A model generated the notes under the pieces. It was not told where the DNA came from. It saw nothing but the letters and a program-made list of their open reading frames with translations, and did not search any database. From NCBI GenBank assembly GCA_004356105.1, contig SMYC01000045.1, forward strand, positions 1 to 64,000: a DNA stretch of 64,000 nucleotides, given 5' to 3'. The number at the start of each line of letters is the position of its first letter. Positions within the stretch are counted from its first letter, which is position 1. A program made the position numbers and the translations under genes. The DNA is from Acidobacteriota bacterium. GTDB taxonomy: Bacteria > Acidobacteriota > Vicinamibacteria > Marinacidobacterales > SMYC01. Below, one piece after another: positions 1-9,648 of this stretch.

Positions 1-90
1 GGCTCGACGGGCACTGGCTCGACGGGCGCTGGCTCGACGGGCGCTGGCTCGACAGGAGCCGACTCGACGGGAGTCGACTCGACGGGAGCA
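1..90. repeat. Six imperfect 15-bp tandem repeats inside the lipoprotein gene
   Basis: The unit GGCTCGACGGGCGCT and variants occur back to back from base 1 to 90. The unit is a multiple of three and encodes the pentapeptide Pro-Val-Glu-(Pro/Ser)-(Ala/Thr/Val) on the minus strand, so copy-number changes keep the frame. The array may continue outside the window. Confidence 0.9.
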
Positions 91-944
91 GGCCAATCTG
101 GCGGGGCCGGCCAACTCAACACCACGAGCAAATCGCCCGATTCGGCGACGGGGGCTCCAGGAGGCGGAAGCGCCTCGGCAGGATCGATTTGAAGCACCGT
201 TGAGCGAGGCCCGCGTCGATTCTTCTGGTTGGTATAGATGACGGCATATTCGACCCGCTGGCCGATCCAGGCTGGGTCGATCGGGTCATCGTAGGACATG
301 CGCTCGCCGAGCACCGTTGACTCGAGCGTGACGAGAGGCCGTGAGCTTGGCGCGAAAGTCGGGATGGTGATGAGCGGAGGCGGAGGCGGGCCGAGGTCTT
401 CGAGCGGCTCGGCCGCGAGCACTTCCGCATCCCCGAGCAGATCGAGGGCATCCGGAAATTCGAGCCCTGCCCGCTCCAGGACCTCCTCGAGATCGATCAC
501 GGGGTCCTCGACGGCGACGATAACTTCAGCCTCCTGCTCTTCATCCGGATCGTCCGGCCCCGCGGGCACATCCAGTGAGAGAGGCAGGGGCTCCTCGTCC
601 GACTCTGTTTCGGGGGTGGCCGCAACGGGCTCGCCCGTAAGCGGGTCGATGGTAACCTCGTCCTCGCTCCCGGCATCCTCAGAGTCCTCCGGCTCTTTGG
701 GCTCGATGATCTTCGTTTGCTCTTCGATGAGTGCCGGGAGATCGATGATACGTCGGCGAATATCGACGTCGCGAAGCAGGACGTTCTCGGTGGTCCGGTC
801 TTGGTTTGCGGACGGAGCCGTCCATTCGAGGCGGATGACGTCGCCGACCTGACGGATCGTGAACGCGTCGGCGGGCGCCGGTAGTGGCCGCAACGGGGGA
901 AGAGGGTCACCACGCTTACCACAGGCCAAGAGCACCGCGGCCAT
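1..944 (-). CDS. Lipoprotein with fibronectin-like segment and PVE-P-A repeat tail (partial, runs off window)
   Basis: The protein begins with a short hydrophobic stretch ending in a lipobox (L-L-A-C). CGKRGDPLPP follows directly, a beginning seen in many small envelope lipoproteins. After that comes a beta-rich segment resembling a fibronectin type III strand pattern (AFTIRQVGDVIRLEWTAP), a long acidic Glu/Asp/Pro stretch, a second beta-rich segment (about residues 210-280), and a Pro-Val-Glu pentapeptide repeat that continues past the window edge. The frame is open over all 314 visible codons. The ATG at 944 is used here, but a TTG at 959 would give a longer signal peptide. It lies 25 bases after the hslU stop. 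Its role is unknown; attachment to the outer membrane is inferred. Confidence 0.7.
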   Translation of the reverse strand, partial: MAAVLLACGKRGDPLPPLRPLPAPADAFTIRQVGDVIRLEWTAPSANQDRTTENVLLRDVDIRRRIIDLPALIEEQTKIIEPKEPEDSEDAGSEDEVTIDPLTGEPVAATPETESDEEPLPLSLDVPAGPDDPDEEQEAEVIVAVEDPVIDLEEVLERAGLEFPDALDLLGDAEVLAAEPLEDLGPPPPPLITIPTFAPSSRPLVTLESTVLGERMSYDDPIDPAWIGQRVEYAVIYTNQKNRRGPRSTVLQIDPAEALPPPGAPVAESGDLLVVLSWPAPPDWPAPVESTPVESAPVEPAPVEPAPVEPVPVE

Positions 945-945
945 C

Positions 946-969
946 AAAAGCGCTGCCAACAGCGCTTTT
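946..969. terminator. Perfect 10-bp stem-loop at the 3' end of hslU
   Basis: AAAAGCGCTG and CAGCGCTTTT form a perfect stem around a 4-base loop, immediately after the hslU stop codon. The T-tract on the hslU side is short, and the next gene starts within a few bases. It may therefore attenuate rather than end transcription, or shield the 3' end. Confidence 0.5.
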
Positions 970-2412
<1,443 letters not shown>

Positions 2413-2438
2413 GGATCCTTCTTGGCTCCGAGCTCGGC

Positions 2439-2990
2439 TCAGAGCTCCTCCATCAAAATGCGGTCGTTCGTGTAGACGCAAATCTCGGCGGCGATCTTCA
2501 TCGCTTGTTGCGCTACCTCTGCCGCAGAGAGAGACGTATTGGCGATTAGCGCACGCGCCGCGGCGAGCGCAAAGGGTCCACCCGAGCCGATGGCAAGAAC
2601 ACCGTCATCAGGCTCGATGAGATCGCCGTTGCCGGACAGGAGCAGGATGTGCTTTTTGTTCGCGACGAGGAGCAAAGCGTCGAGACGGCGGAGCGCGCGA
2701 TCGGTTCGCCAGTCCTTGGCGAGCTCGACGGCCGCGCGCTCGAGATTGCCGCTGAACTCTTGGAGCTTGGCCTCGAACTTGCTGAACAAAGCCTGCGCGT
2801 CGGCGGTCGTTCCCGCAAATCCGGCCACGACATTTCCATCCGACAAGCGCCTGAGCTTTCTCGCACCGTGTTTGACCACCGTGTCGCCGAGTGTCACCTG
2901 ACCGTCCGCGGCCACGGCCGTTCTCCCGTTGAGGGTGATGGCAAGTACCGTCGTCGAACGCGTGCGCGTGGATGAAGCCGATTGAGACAT
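2439..2990 (-). CDS. hslV: ATP-dependent protease peptidase subunit HslV (ClpQ)
   Basis: Proteasome-like threonine peptidase of the HslUV complex. The sequence [20 protein letters not shown] contains the Thr-Thr at which the short propeptide is normally removed to expose the catalytic threonine. It continues with the usual [20 protein letters not shown] region and [13 protein letters not shown]. The 183 residues include a slightly long, Ser/Arg-rich N-terminus. The start at 2990 is the last ATG before the conserved part, and its ribosome site is weak. The intergenic space to the divergent sigma factor gene is only about 75 bases and must hold both promoters. Confidence 0.96.
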   Translation of the reverse strand: MSQSASSTRTRSTTVLAITLNGRTAVAADGQVTLGDTVVKHGARKLRRLSDGNVVAGFAGTTADAQALFSKFEAKLQEFSGNLERAAVELAKDWRTDRALRRLDALLLVANKKHILLLSGNGDLIEPDDGVLAIGSGGPFALAAARALIANTSLSAAEVAQQAMKIAAEICVYTNDRILMEEL

Positions 2991-3064
2991 CTCAGGAGTA
3001 TACCTTGAACTCGGACGGCACCTCGTCCGCGACGCACTTTTCAGACCCCATCCCATCCTCTATT

Positions 3065-3826
3065 ATGGATAGACGACTCCCGACAGACAAAACCGCAAAT
3101 CCAGAAGCACTCCCAGTACCGCGATGTGATGACGCCATGACCGACCTGAAGCGCCTTGCCAACCGTGACCTCATCCAGCAGCTCACCCAAGCCGGCGCGG
3201 ACGATCCTCTGTGGCGGGAGTTCATCGCGCGCTTCCGCACGGGCATCCGGATCACCGTGCTCCGAACGCTTCGGACGGAGGCGGAAAGAACGCCTGGCGT
3301 CGACGCGAACGAGTCTCCGGAGCTGATAGAGGACTTGACCCAGGAAGTTTTCGTCAGGCTCCTCGAGTGGAATCGTCGCGCCCTTTCGCGGTTCCAGGGA
3401 CGGACTGAGCTCTCGGCCCATACTTATTTGAATACGATTACCGTCAATCTGGTACGCGACCATTGCAAGAGCCTCCGTTCGCTGAAGAAGCCAAGGGTCA
3501 CCGCCTCGCTCTCCCACCCGGTGACGCCGGAGATCGCGGCGGAAGGCCCCAACTATGCACAAACGCTCGTAAGTGAGGGTACAGGGCCCGAGCGCCTCAT
3601 CGCCGCGAAAGAGCTCCGTGAGCAGATCCGGGTCGCGATTGATCAAGCGGCGCCGAGCGCGTCGACCGTAGCGCGGGATCGGTCGATTTTCCAGCTCTTT
3701 TTCGTCGAGCGTCTGACCGTCGATGAAATCGCTCGAAAACGCTCGATCCGGCTCTCGGCGAGCGGCGTCGAGAAGCGCATCCGCCGCATCCGAGAGGCAC
3801 TAAAAGTAAGATTTTCGACCGAGTGA
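3065..3826 (+). CDS. RNA polymerase sigma factor, ECF-like (sigma-70 family)
   Basis: Region 2 is visible around EDLTQEVFVRLLEWNRRAL and TYLNTITVNLVRDHCKSL. A region-4 helix-turn-helix lies at FFVERLTVDEIARKRSIRLS with the basic tail VEKRIRRIREALKVRF. The product is about 253 residues from the ATG at 3065; an internal ATG at 3137 is an alternative and would give a more typical N-terminus. The next gene encodes a zinc-finger anti-sigma-like membrane protein 52 bases downstream, so the two probably form a sigma/anti-sigma pair. The regulon cannot be seen from here. Confidence 0.85.
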   Translation: MDRRLPTDKTANPEALPVPRCDDAMTDLKRLANRDLIQQLTQAGADDPLWREFIARFRTGIRITVLRTLRTEAERTPGVDANESPELIEDLTQEVFVRLLEWNRRALSRFQGRTELSAHTYLNTITVNLVRDHCKSLRSLKKPRVTASLSHPVTPEIAAEGPNYAQTLVSEGTGPERLIAAKELREQIRVAIDQAAPSASTVARDRSIFQLFFVERLTVDEIARKRSIRLSASGVEKRIRRIREALKVRFSTE

Positions 3827-3878
3827 GGGAGGTAAAGGCTCCAAGAACTCGTCTATTAATGAGTGGAGGCCGAATTCC

Positions 3879-4865
3879 ATGGCAGCAGAGCCAGCACGTG
3901 AAGCCCGTCCTGAAAGCCCGTCGTCACGAAACGCCCCGTCCGATCACCTCTCTGCTGAAGAGCTCTACGAGCTGGTCGAAGACCGCCTTTCGCGGCGGAA
4001 GTTGAAAGTCGTCGAAGCGCATCTCGCGGACTGCGCCGATTGTGTCGAAACTCTCGCCATGGTGCTTCGCGCCGAGCGTCCCGCCTCTCGTGAAGAACAA
4101 GAAATCCTCGCCAAAGTTCCCAGGCTTTCCAATGACGAGCTCCTCGCACGATTGCGACCGCATATCGAGGCGTCGGCGCCACCAAGCGCGGGCTTCGAAT
4201 GGAAGCCCCTTATCCTTACGTTCGTTCTCGCCGCACTGATTCTTTCCGGAGGATCCATCGTCCGGACGCGCTATTGGCTCCCAGCTGCGAGTCGTCGTGC
4301 TGCGGTGGAAACGCTCGCGGCGCTCGTCGAACGGCGCCAGGCGACGGGGCGTATACCGCTCCGCTACATCACGGAGTTCGAGCGGGCCGGCGTGGTCCGA
4401 AGTGGGTTCGACACCGTCAATGACGATGAGCTCCAGCTCGTGGCGAATCTTCGTGCCGCCGTCGAGCGGGCTCCAGAGACCGAGGCGCTGCTCGTGCTCG
4501 GCTTATTACTTCTCGACGACGGGCAACTCGACGAGGCGGAAGAGCTTCTCACCCGTGCCCGCGATCAGGACACGGACTCGGTCAGCGCGGTCAACGGTTT
4601 GGCCGTAATTCACTATGAACGCGCGCGCATCGACCCGGATGGAGGCCACGCCTTCCACCAGAGAGGTCTTGCTCTTCTGCGCGAAGCCGAAGCGCTCGAT
4701 CCCGAAGACTTGAGCGTGCTTTACAACTACGGCAAGTTCTATCAGGCGATGGATATGCATTACCCGGCGGTCCGCGCCCTTCGGCGCTACATCGACAAAG
4801 ACCAGGCGTCCCAATGGGCCGAGGAAGCTGCCTACGACCTTGCTAAGCTGACAACCCTGCCCTAG
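3879..4865 (+). CDS. Zinc-finger anti-sigma factor-like membrane protein with TPR domain
   Basis: Residues 20-60 carry HLSAEELYELVEDRL...VEAHLADCADC, the His-x-Cys-Cys anti-sigma zinc-finger pattern. One membrane helix follows at about 108-125 (PLILTFVLAALILSGGSIV). The rest is a tetratricopeptide-like region (ETEALLVLGLLLLDDGQLDEA and later ALDPEDLSVLYNYGKFYQ) on the far side of the membrane. The layout fits a sensor that holds the upstream sigma factor inactive and reads a periplasmic state. It overlaps the convergent glycerate kinase gene by four bases. Confidence 0.8.
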   Translation: MAAEPAREARPESPSSRNAPSDHLSAEELYELVEDRLSRRKLKVVEAHLADCADCVETLAMVLRAERPASREEQEILAKVPRLSNDELLARLRPHIEASAPPSAGFEWKPLILTFVLAALILSGGSIVRTRYWLPAASRRAAVETLAALVERRQATGRIPLRYITEFERAGVVRSGFDTVNDDELQLVANLRAAVERAPETEALLVLGLLLLDDGQLDEAEELLTRARDQDTDSVSAVNGLAVIHYERARIDPDGGHAFHQRGLALLREAEALDPEDLSVLYNYGKFYQAMDMHYPAVRALRRYIDKDQASQWAEEAAYDLAKLTTLP

Positions 4866-6136
4866 GACCCGCTAGTCAGCCCGATCATCAAATCGTTGAC
4901 ATTGGTGCCCGTGGGGCCTGTCTTCAACAGAGCGCCCAGGGCATCAAAAAAAGAATATGCGTCGTTGTTCGCGAGATACTCGTCAGGCTCTAGCCCCCCC
5001 TCGCGGCCCCGCGCCCACGTGTCGCCATCCGCGAAAGCTCCGGCCGCGTCCGTCGGACCGTCGGTGCCGTCGCTCCCTGCCGCCAGCACGGTGATGCCCG
5101 CCACACCCTGAAGCTCGCGGGCCGTGACGAGCGCGAATTCCTGGCTTCGCCCGCCCAATCCGCTGCCGGTAACTTCAAGGGTGAGCTCGCCGCCGGCGAT
5201 GAGAGCGACGGGCTCCGGCCTCTTTTGGCACGCGCGAAGTGCTTTGGCAAATGCCCGGGCCCGTTCGTGGACGGAGCCCACGAGGTCCTCGGCGAAAATC
5301 TCGACAGTAAAGCCGTGCGCCGAAGCGGCGGCGCGCGCCGCCTCCACGAGGTCCCGATTGCTGCCGAGGATGATGTGCTCCACGTTCTCGAGCGACGCCG
5401 CGCCTGGCTTCGGGGTCTCGGGAATAGCGCCTCGCGCTCCTTCCCGCAGATGCTGCATCACCCGCTCGGGCGCCTCGTCGGAAACGTGGTATCGGTCCAA
5501 GATCGCCGCCGCCTCTTCGAACGTCGATGGGTCGGCCGTCATCGGACCGGACCCGATCGAGGAGAGATCGTTACCAATAACATCGGACACTACGAGCGTC
5601 AGGACCCTTGCCGGTAAGAGCTGCTCGAGAAGGCGTCCTCCTTTGACCGCCGAAAGGTGCTTGCGCACCGCGTTCAGCTCTTGAATGGTCGCGCCCGAAC
5701 GCAGGAGTAGCCCCGTTATGGAAACCTTGTCCTCGAGACTCAGTCCGTGGGCGGGTGCCACGAGAAGCGCCGACGCGCCGCCCGTGAGCAGGAAGACAAC
5801 GCGGTCGTCGGCGTTAGTGCTCGTCAGGTCGTCACGAAGCCGCGCCGTCGCGTCGAGCCCGGCGGCGTCCGGAAGTGGGTGCCCGCCCTCCTCTACCCTC
5901 AGACGCGTCAACGCCGCGCCGTGCCCGTGCTTGACGAGGACGCGTCCTGTGTAGTCCCGGCCGTCGAGGTGGTCCTCGAGCGAAGCGGCGAGATGCGCCG
6001 CGGCTTTTCCCGCGCCGAAGACCAGCAGTCGGCCGGAGCCCGGCGGAGACGGCAGCGCAATGTCCTCCACCAAACGGGACGGCTCCATCCGTGCGAGACC
6101 CGCTTCGAAGATGGCCTTCGCTTTTTGTCGCAGCAT
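4862..6136 (-). CDS. gckA: Glycerate 2-kinase (MOFRL family)
   Basis: Phosphorylates D-glycerate to 2-phosphoglycerate. Family signatures are LVFGAGKAAAHLA near the N-terminus, GHPLPDAAGL, LLTGGASALLVAP, ELNAVRKHLSAVKGG and the C-terminal SDGTDGPTDAAGAFAD with TNVNDLMIGL. The length of 424 residues is usual. The gene stands alone on the minus strand and its stop overlaps the convergent anti-sigma gene. Confidence 0.95.
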   Translation of the reverse strand: MLRQKAKAIFEAGLARMEPSRLVEDIALPSPPGSGRLLVFGAGKAAAHLAASLEDHLDGRDYTGRVLVKHGHGAALTRLRVEEGGHPLPDAAGLDATARLRDDLTSTNADDRVVFLLTGGASALLVAPAHGLSLEDKVSITGLLLRSGATIQELNAVRKHLSAVKGGRLLEQLLPARVLTLVVSDVIGNDLSSIGSGPMTADPSTFEEAAAILDRYHVSDEAPERVMQHLREGARGAIPETPKPGAASLENVEHIILGSNRDLVEAARAAASAHGFTVEIFAEDLVGSVHERARAFAKALRACQKRPEPVALIAGGELTLEVTGSGLGGRSQEFALVTARELQGVAGITVLAAGSDGTDGPTDAAGAFADGDTWARGREGGLEPDEYLANNDAYSFFDALGALLKTGPTGTNVNDLMIGLTSGS

Positions 6137-6168
6137 GGAGCCCTCTTACCGCCTCTTGCGGAGAAGGA

Positions 6169-7422
6169 TCAACCCTTGAAAGGCCGACGTCGGTAGTCTT
6201 TCGCTTTGCGCTTGAGATCGTCGGCACAATCGAGCACGAGCACAGCGTTGTACTGCTGCAGTGCAAGAGCCCGCTGATTGCCGGAGTCGAAGATCTTCCC
6301 CATCCACAAGTGAGACCTTCCCTTCAGGTTGTCGCCCGCCTCGTCGCTGATGACGACCTTCTCGAACGCATCCACGGCCTCGTCGAGGCTCAGTCCCTCC
6401 GTCTCGAACCCGCGAACGTTGATCTCACCAATCTTGAAGAGCACAGAATCGAGCTCGAGACGATCGTAATCATCTTGCCCGGCCTGAATCTTAGCTAGGA
6501 CGGAACGGTAGACTTTGCTCGCACGGCCCCATTCTTCTTTGCGTTCGTAGACGGATCCCTGGATCAACTCCAGGAGGAAGTTCCTCGGGTAGCGCGCATG
6601 CAGGTCGTTTAGAACAGCGAGAGCCCTATCGTATTCCTTTTCGCCTTTGTAGATGACGACCAATACCAACTTCGCGTTCGTGCTGGCTCGACGGCCGAGT
6701 TGGGCGGCATATTCCAGCTGCTCGATACCGCCTTGCTTGTCACCGCCCCGGATACCGATGAGACCGAGCAGAAAGCGGATGAAACCCGGGATCGCGCCCA
6801 GCGTGTAATCGTAGGTGCCGATCGTCAGCCTGGCGTCGTTGTAGGATGGATCGAGCGTGAGAACCCTCATGTGGTAGTCACGAGCCTTTTTCGCCTCGCC
6901 GTTGGCTTTGAAGTAGGCACGCCTGACCGTTGCCTCGAAAGCGGCGAGCGTGCCGTGAGCGACCCCCAACGCGTAAAGCGTCTCGATGTCGTCGGGATGA
7001 TCCGCCAGAATGGTCTCACCTGTTTCGATGGCCTGGGCCAGCGTGCGGCGAAGCCGGGCTACCGTTTCGGCGTCGACCATGTCCTCGGCGTCGCGCGTCC
7101 CGGAACCTGTGTAGCCCACCAGGTTCATCTTCTCCTGCTGGTAGACGATCTTCAGCCAGATGGATGACGCCAGCAAGTTCCAGTAAGTCGGGTTGGTCGG
7201 ATCCTCTTCGATCAGCTGCAGGAATTTTGCTTCCGCGACTTCGAAATCGAGACTGTACAGTGCTTCTAGAGTCACCGTTTCGAGCGTTTGACCCGTCACC
7301 CGTCCGGCATCGACCATCAGGACCAGAAGCCCTACCAGGACCCAGCGGGAAACGATGTTCCCTTTTCGAGACAATACCAAATCCCGAACGCGTCCGGTCG
7401 TCACGGTATCGTCTACCATCAT
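6169..7422 (-). CDS. Exported TPR-like protein of unknown function
   Basis: After about 24 residues there is a signal-peptide-like segment (SRWVLVGLLVLMVDAGRVTG). Helical repeats follow: EALYSLDFEVAEAKFLQLIE, AIETGETILADHPDDIETLYALG and YDRALAVLNDLHARYPRNFL. The second half resembles proteins annotated as tetratricopeptide repeat outer-membrane proteins. The frame is open far upstream (to 8229), but that part is the opposite-frame shadow of the serine hydrolase gene. The start at 7422 (ATG-ATG) or a few codons later is uncertain. Confidence 0.75.
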   Translation of the reverse strand: MMVDDTVTTGRVRDLVLSRKGNIVSRWVLVGLLVLMVDAGRVTGQTLETVTLEALYSLDFEVAEAKFLQLIEEDPTNPTYWNLLASSIWLKIVYQQEKMNLVGYTGSGTRDAEDMVDAETVARLRRTLAQAIETGETILADHPDDIETLYALGVAHGTLAAFEATVRRAYFKANGEAKKARDYHMRVLTLDPSYNDARLTIGTYDYTLGAIPGFIRFLLGLIGIRGGDKQGGIEQLEYAAQLGRRASTNAKLVLVVIYKGEKEYDRALAVLNDLHARYPRNFLLELIQGSVYERKEEWGRASKVYRSVLAKIQAGQDDYDRLELDSVLFKIGEINVRGFETEGLSLDEAVDAFEKVVISDEAGDNLKGRSHLWMGKIFDSGNQRALALQQYNAVLVLDCADDLKRKAKDYRRRPFKG

Positions 7423-7457
7423 CAATGCGTTGGCCCAAGCTTTGTCGGTCTCGCGGC

Positions 7458-9017
7458 CTAGTTCGATTGGCGAACCGGCTGAAAGGAAAGGTCCTCGTAG
7501 TCGTAGGCCGAGTCGGCCGCGGGGGAGAAGGGTCTGAGGTCCATGGCATCGACGGAGCCGTCCGCCCCGAGCGAGAACGTGACGAACGCGTCCGCATTCG
7601 AATGATGGCCCCAACGGACGACGAACGTGTCGTGGTTCCAGTGCTCGAGGGGACCCTTGAATGAGGGCGATCTGGAAAAGCGCATCACGAGTTGGCCACT
7701 CGATGCCTCCACCGTGACATCCCCATACAGCGCATCGTTGAAGGTGCCGGCATAGCTTTTGAGACTCAGCGACGGCGAGGTCTCTTCGACGCGTGCCGCG
7801 AGAAGAGCGTCCATCCGCTCGTGAAAGCGCCGGTTCAAGATCTTGCCCGCCTCCTGGCGCGCTGCAATCCAATCGGTGGGCGGCGCGTCGCCCAGATAGG
7901 CGTCGAGGATCCAATACGTCAAGGAGGATTGAAACGACGTCTCTTGATTCGTCAAGATCACGATGCCGAGGCGCTCTCCGGGAACGAGCGTTGTCAACGA
8001 CGTCATCCCGGCCAGGCCGCCGCCGTGATAGACCATCTTTTGTCCCTTGTAGTCCTTGAGCCTCCAGCCCAGGCCGTACGCGTACCACGTCGGCTTCAGC
8101 GCCCTGAGAGGACGGAGTGGATTTCCGATACCGATGGCGATCTGCGGAGACCACATCTCCTTCGACTGCCTCTCGCTGAAGATACGCGTCTCGCCGAGCT
8201 TGCCGCGACCGAGCTGAACGAGGAGCCACTTCGAAAGCTCGGAGACGCTGGCATTGATGGCGCCGGCGGGGCCGAGCGTGTCCACGTTCTCGCTCTCGAT
8301 CGGCCGGACTTCAGAATCCATGAAGACGTGAGGCCTCGCCCAATTGCTCTCTGGCCTGCGCTCTGTAATGCTCGAATTCGCGTGCGACATCCCGAGCGGC
8401 CTGAAGATACGCTCCGCAACGAACGCGTCCCAGCTCTTTCCAGTCACCGCCGGAATGATTTGCCCAGCGACGATGAACATGACGTTGGAATAGGCGTAGC
8501 GGCTGCGAAAGCTCCGGACCGGCTTCAAGTAGCGAAGCCGTTCCATCAGTTCCTCGCGGCTATAGGTGGAGCGTAGCCAAAGCAAATCACCTCCGCCCGA
8601 GCGGAAGCCGCTACGATGCGTCACGAGATCGCGGATCGTGATCTCACGCGTGACCCAAGGATCGTAGAGTCGAAACTGCGGCAGATGATCGATGACGCGA
8701 TCGTCCCAAGAGATCTTCCCTTCATCGACGAGGATGGCGAGCGCGGCGGTCGTGAACGCTTTGGAGCACGACGCGATCGCGAAGAGGGTATTGGGGTCCA
8801 CCGGCGCGGGGCTGCCCAGCGTCCGTACGCCAAAACCCTTGGAGAAAACGACGTCACCATCTTTGACGATGGCGATGGCGGCCCCCGGAACGTCGAAGGC
8901 CTCGAGCGCGCGTTGGGCGTAGGCCTCGAGCTCGCGAACATCGAGCTCGCGAGCTAGGGCGCCGGAAGCGATGGTCCAAATAACGACGACCGCGGAAACT
9001 TTGACGAGCGAGCTCAA
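7458..9017 (-). CDS. Secreted serine hydrolase, class C beta-lactamase / PBP4-like family
   Basis: The active-site motifs are present: S-C-S-K (SxxK) in LFAIASCSKAFTTAALAILV, Y-S-N in RYAYSNVMFIVAGQ, and H-G-G in MVYHGGGLAGM. A C-terminal lipocalin-like beta domain (about 400-500) is common in this family. A signal peptide runs over the first 25 residues. The start is TTG at 9017, because GGAGG lies exactly five bases upstream; the open frame to 9071 has no such site. The substrate is unknown (beta-lactam, peptide or ester). Confidence 0.9.
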   Translation of the reverse strand: MSSLVKVSAVVVIWTIASGALARELDVRELEAYAQRALEAFDVPGAAIAIVKDGDVVFSKGFGVRTLGSPAPVDPNTLFAIASCSKAFTTAALAILVDEGKISWDDRVIDHLPQFRLYDPWVTREITIRDLVTHRSGFRSGGGDLLWLRSTYSREELMERLRYLKPVRSFRSRYAYSNVMFIVAGQIIPAVTGKSWDAFVAERIFRPLGMSHANSSITERRPESNWARPHVFMDSEVRPIESENVDTLGPAGAINASVSELSKWLLVQLGRGKLGETRIFSERQSKEMWSPQIAIGIGNPLRPLRALKPTWYAYGLGWRLKDYKGQKMVYHGGGLAGMTSLTTLVPGERLGIVILTNQETSFQSSLTYWILDAYLGDAPPTDWIAARQEAGKILNRRFHERMDALLAARVEETSPSLSLKSYAGTFNDALYGDVTVEASSGQLVMRFSRSPSFKGPLEHWNHDTFVVRWGHHSNADAFVTFSLGADGSVDAMDLRPFSPAADSAYDYEDLSFQPVRQSN

Positions 9018-9096
9018 ATGAACCTCCGCGGAGATTGTACTTCCGAAAGCCGCGCCGAAGTATATTCTCACTTATCAGATTCAGGAGGAAACGGCC

Positions 9097-9282
9097 ATGA
9101 GGACGTTGGGGCGCCTTTGGATGATACTGCTCGCTTTCGGAAGCGTGCCGGGCATCGAAGCCGAGACGCATCGCTTCCACCCCGAGGTCGGCTATCAGAC
9201 ATACAAAGTGCGTGAGCCTGTCCTTCGCGTGCGGCCAGGCGACATCGCGGAAACGAGCACGCTCTTCTCCCCGCTTTTCTGA
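9097..9282 (+). pseudogene. 5' stub of an acetamidase/formamidase-family gene
   Basis: A strong AGGAGG site precedes the ATG. A signal peptide is followed by HRFHPEVGYQTYKVREPVLR and V-R-P-G-D-I-A-E-T-S-T, the N-terminal pattern of the FmdA/AmdA family. The frame stops after 61 residues where the family continues for about 300. The following 370 bases are repeats and no further amidase sequence is seen, so only the start of the gene survives. Confidence 0.65.
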
Positions 9283-9648
9283 CTAAACACTAGCCAGGTA
9301 ACCTTGAAAGCGTTTGAACCGGTAGAGGCGCAGAGGACGTAGAGGAAAATCCGGGATTTCTTCTTCTCCGCGTACTCTGCGCCTCTGCGGTGAGATTGTC
9401 TTGCTCTAGATCTAGAACTAGATCTAGCCAGGTAAACCTGAAAGCGTTCTAAATCCACACCACACAGCTGACTCTCATCCCCACATCCCCTTACCTTTAC
9501 AAACGCCGCTAAAAGCAAGGAGAGGTGGGGATGGGAGGGGATGTGGGGATAAGAAAGAATTTGCTTCAGAACGTGGTACAAAATCCTCGGTTCTGACCGG
9601 TTAGAGGCTAAGACGCGAACAAAATCCTCGCTTCTGACGGGTTCGAGC
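9283..9648. repeat. Repeat-rich intergenic region
   Basis: No gene is seen. It contains: (i) two copies of a ~28-bp sequence TAGCCAGGTAA-CTGAAAGCGTT at 9291 and 9425; (ii) an imperfect inverted repeat built on GCGCAGAGG...CTCTGCGCCTCTGCGG (about 9330-9390), a palindromic motif widespread in bacterial genomes; (iii) CTAGATCTAG palindromes at 9405-9427; (iv) a long hairpin ATCCCCACATCCCCT / AGGGGATGTGGGGAT (about 9478-9551); (v) two near-identical ~45-bp copies carrying AAAATCCTCG-TTCTGAC just after the Omp85 stop. Confidence 0.75.

Noticed and set aside
7422-8229. Upstream extension of the TPR protein frame
   Set aside because: Overlaps the serine hydrolase coding region and is Arg/Ser-rich noise; the signal peptide lies near 7370.
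9330-9395. Protein-like sequence HRRGAEYAEKKKS in the 9.3-kb repeat region
   Set aside because: It is the translation of a widespread palindromic repeat, not a gene.
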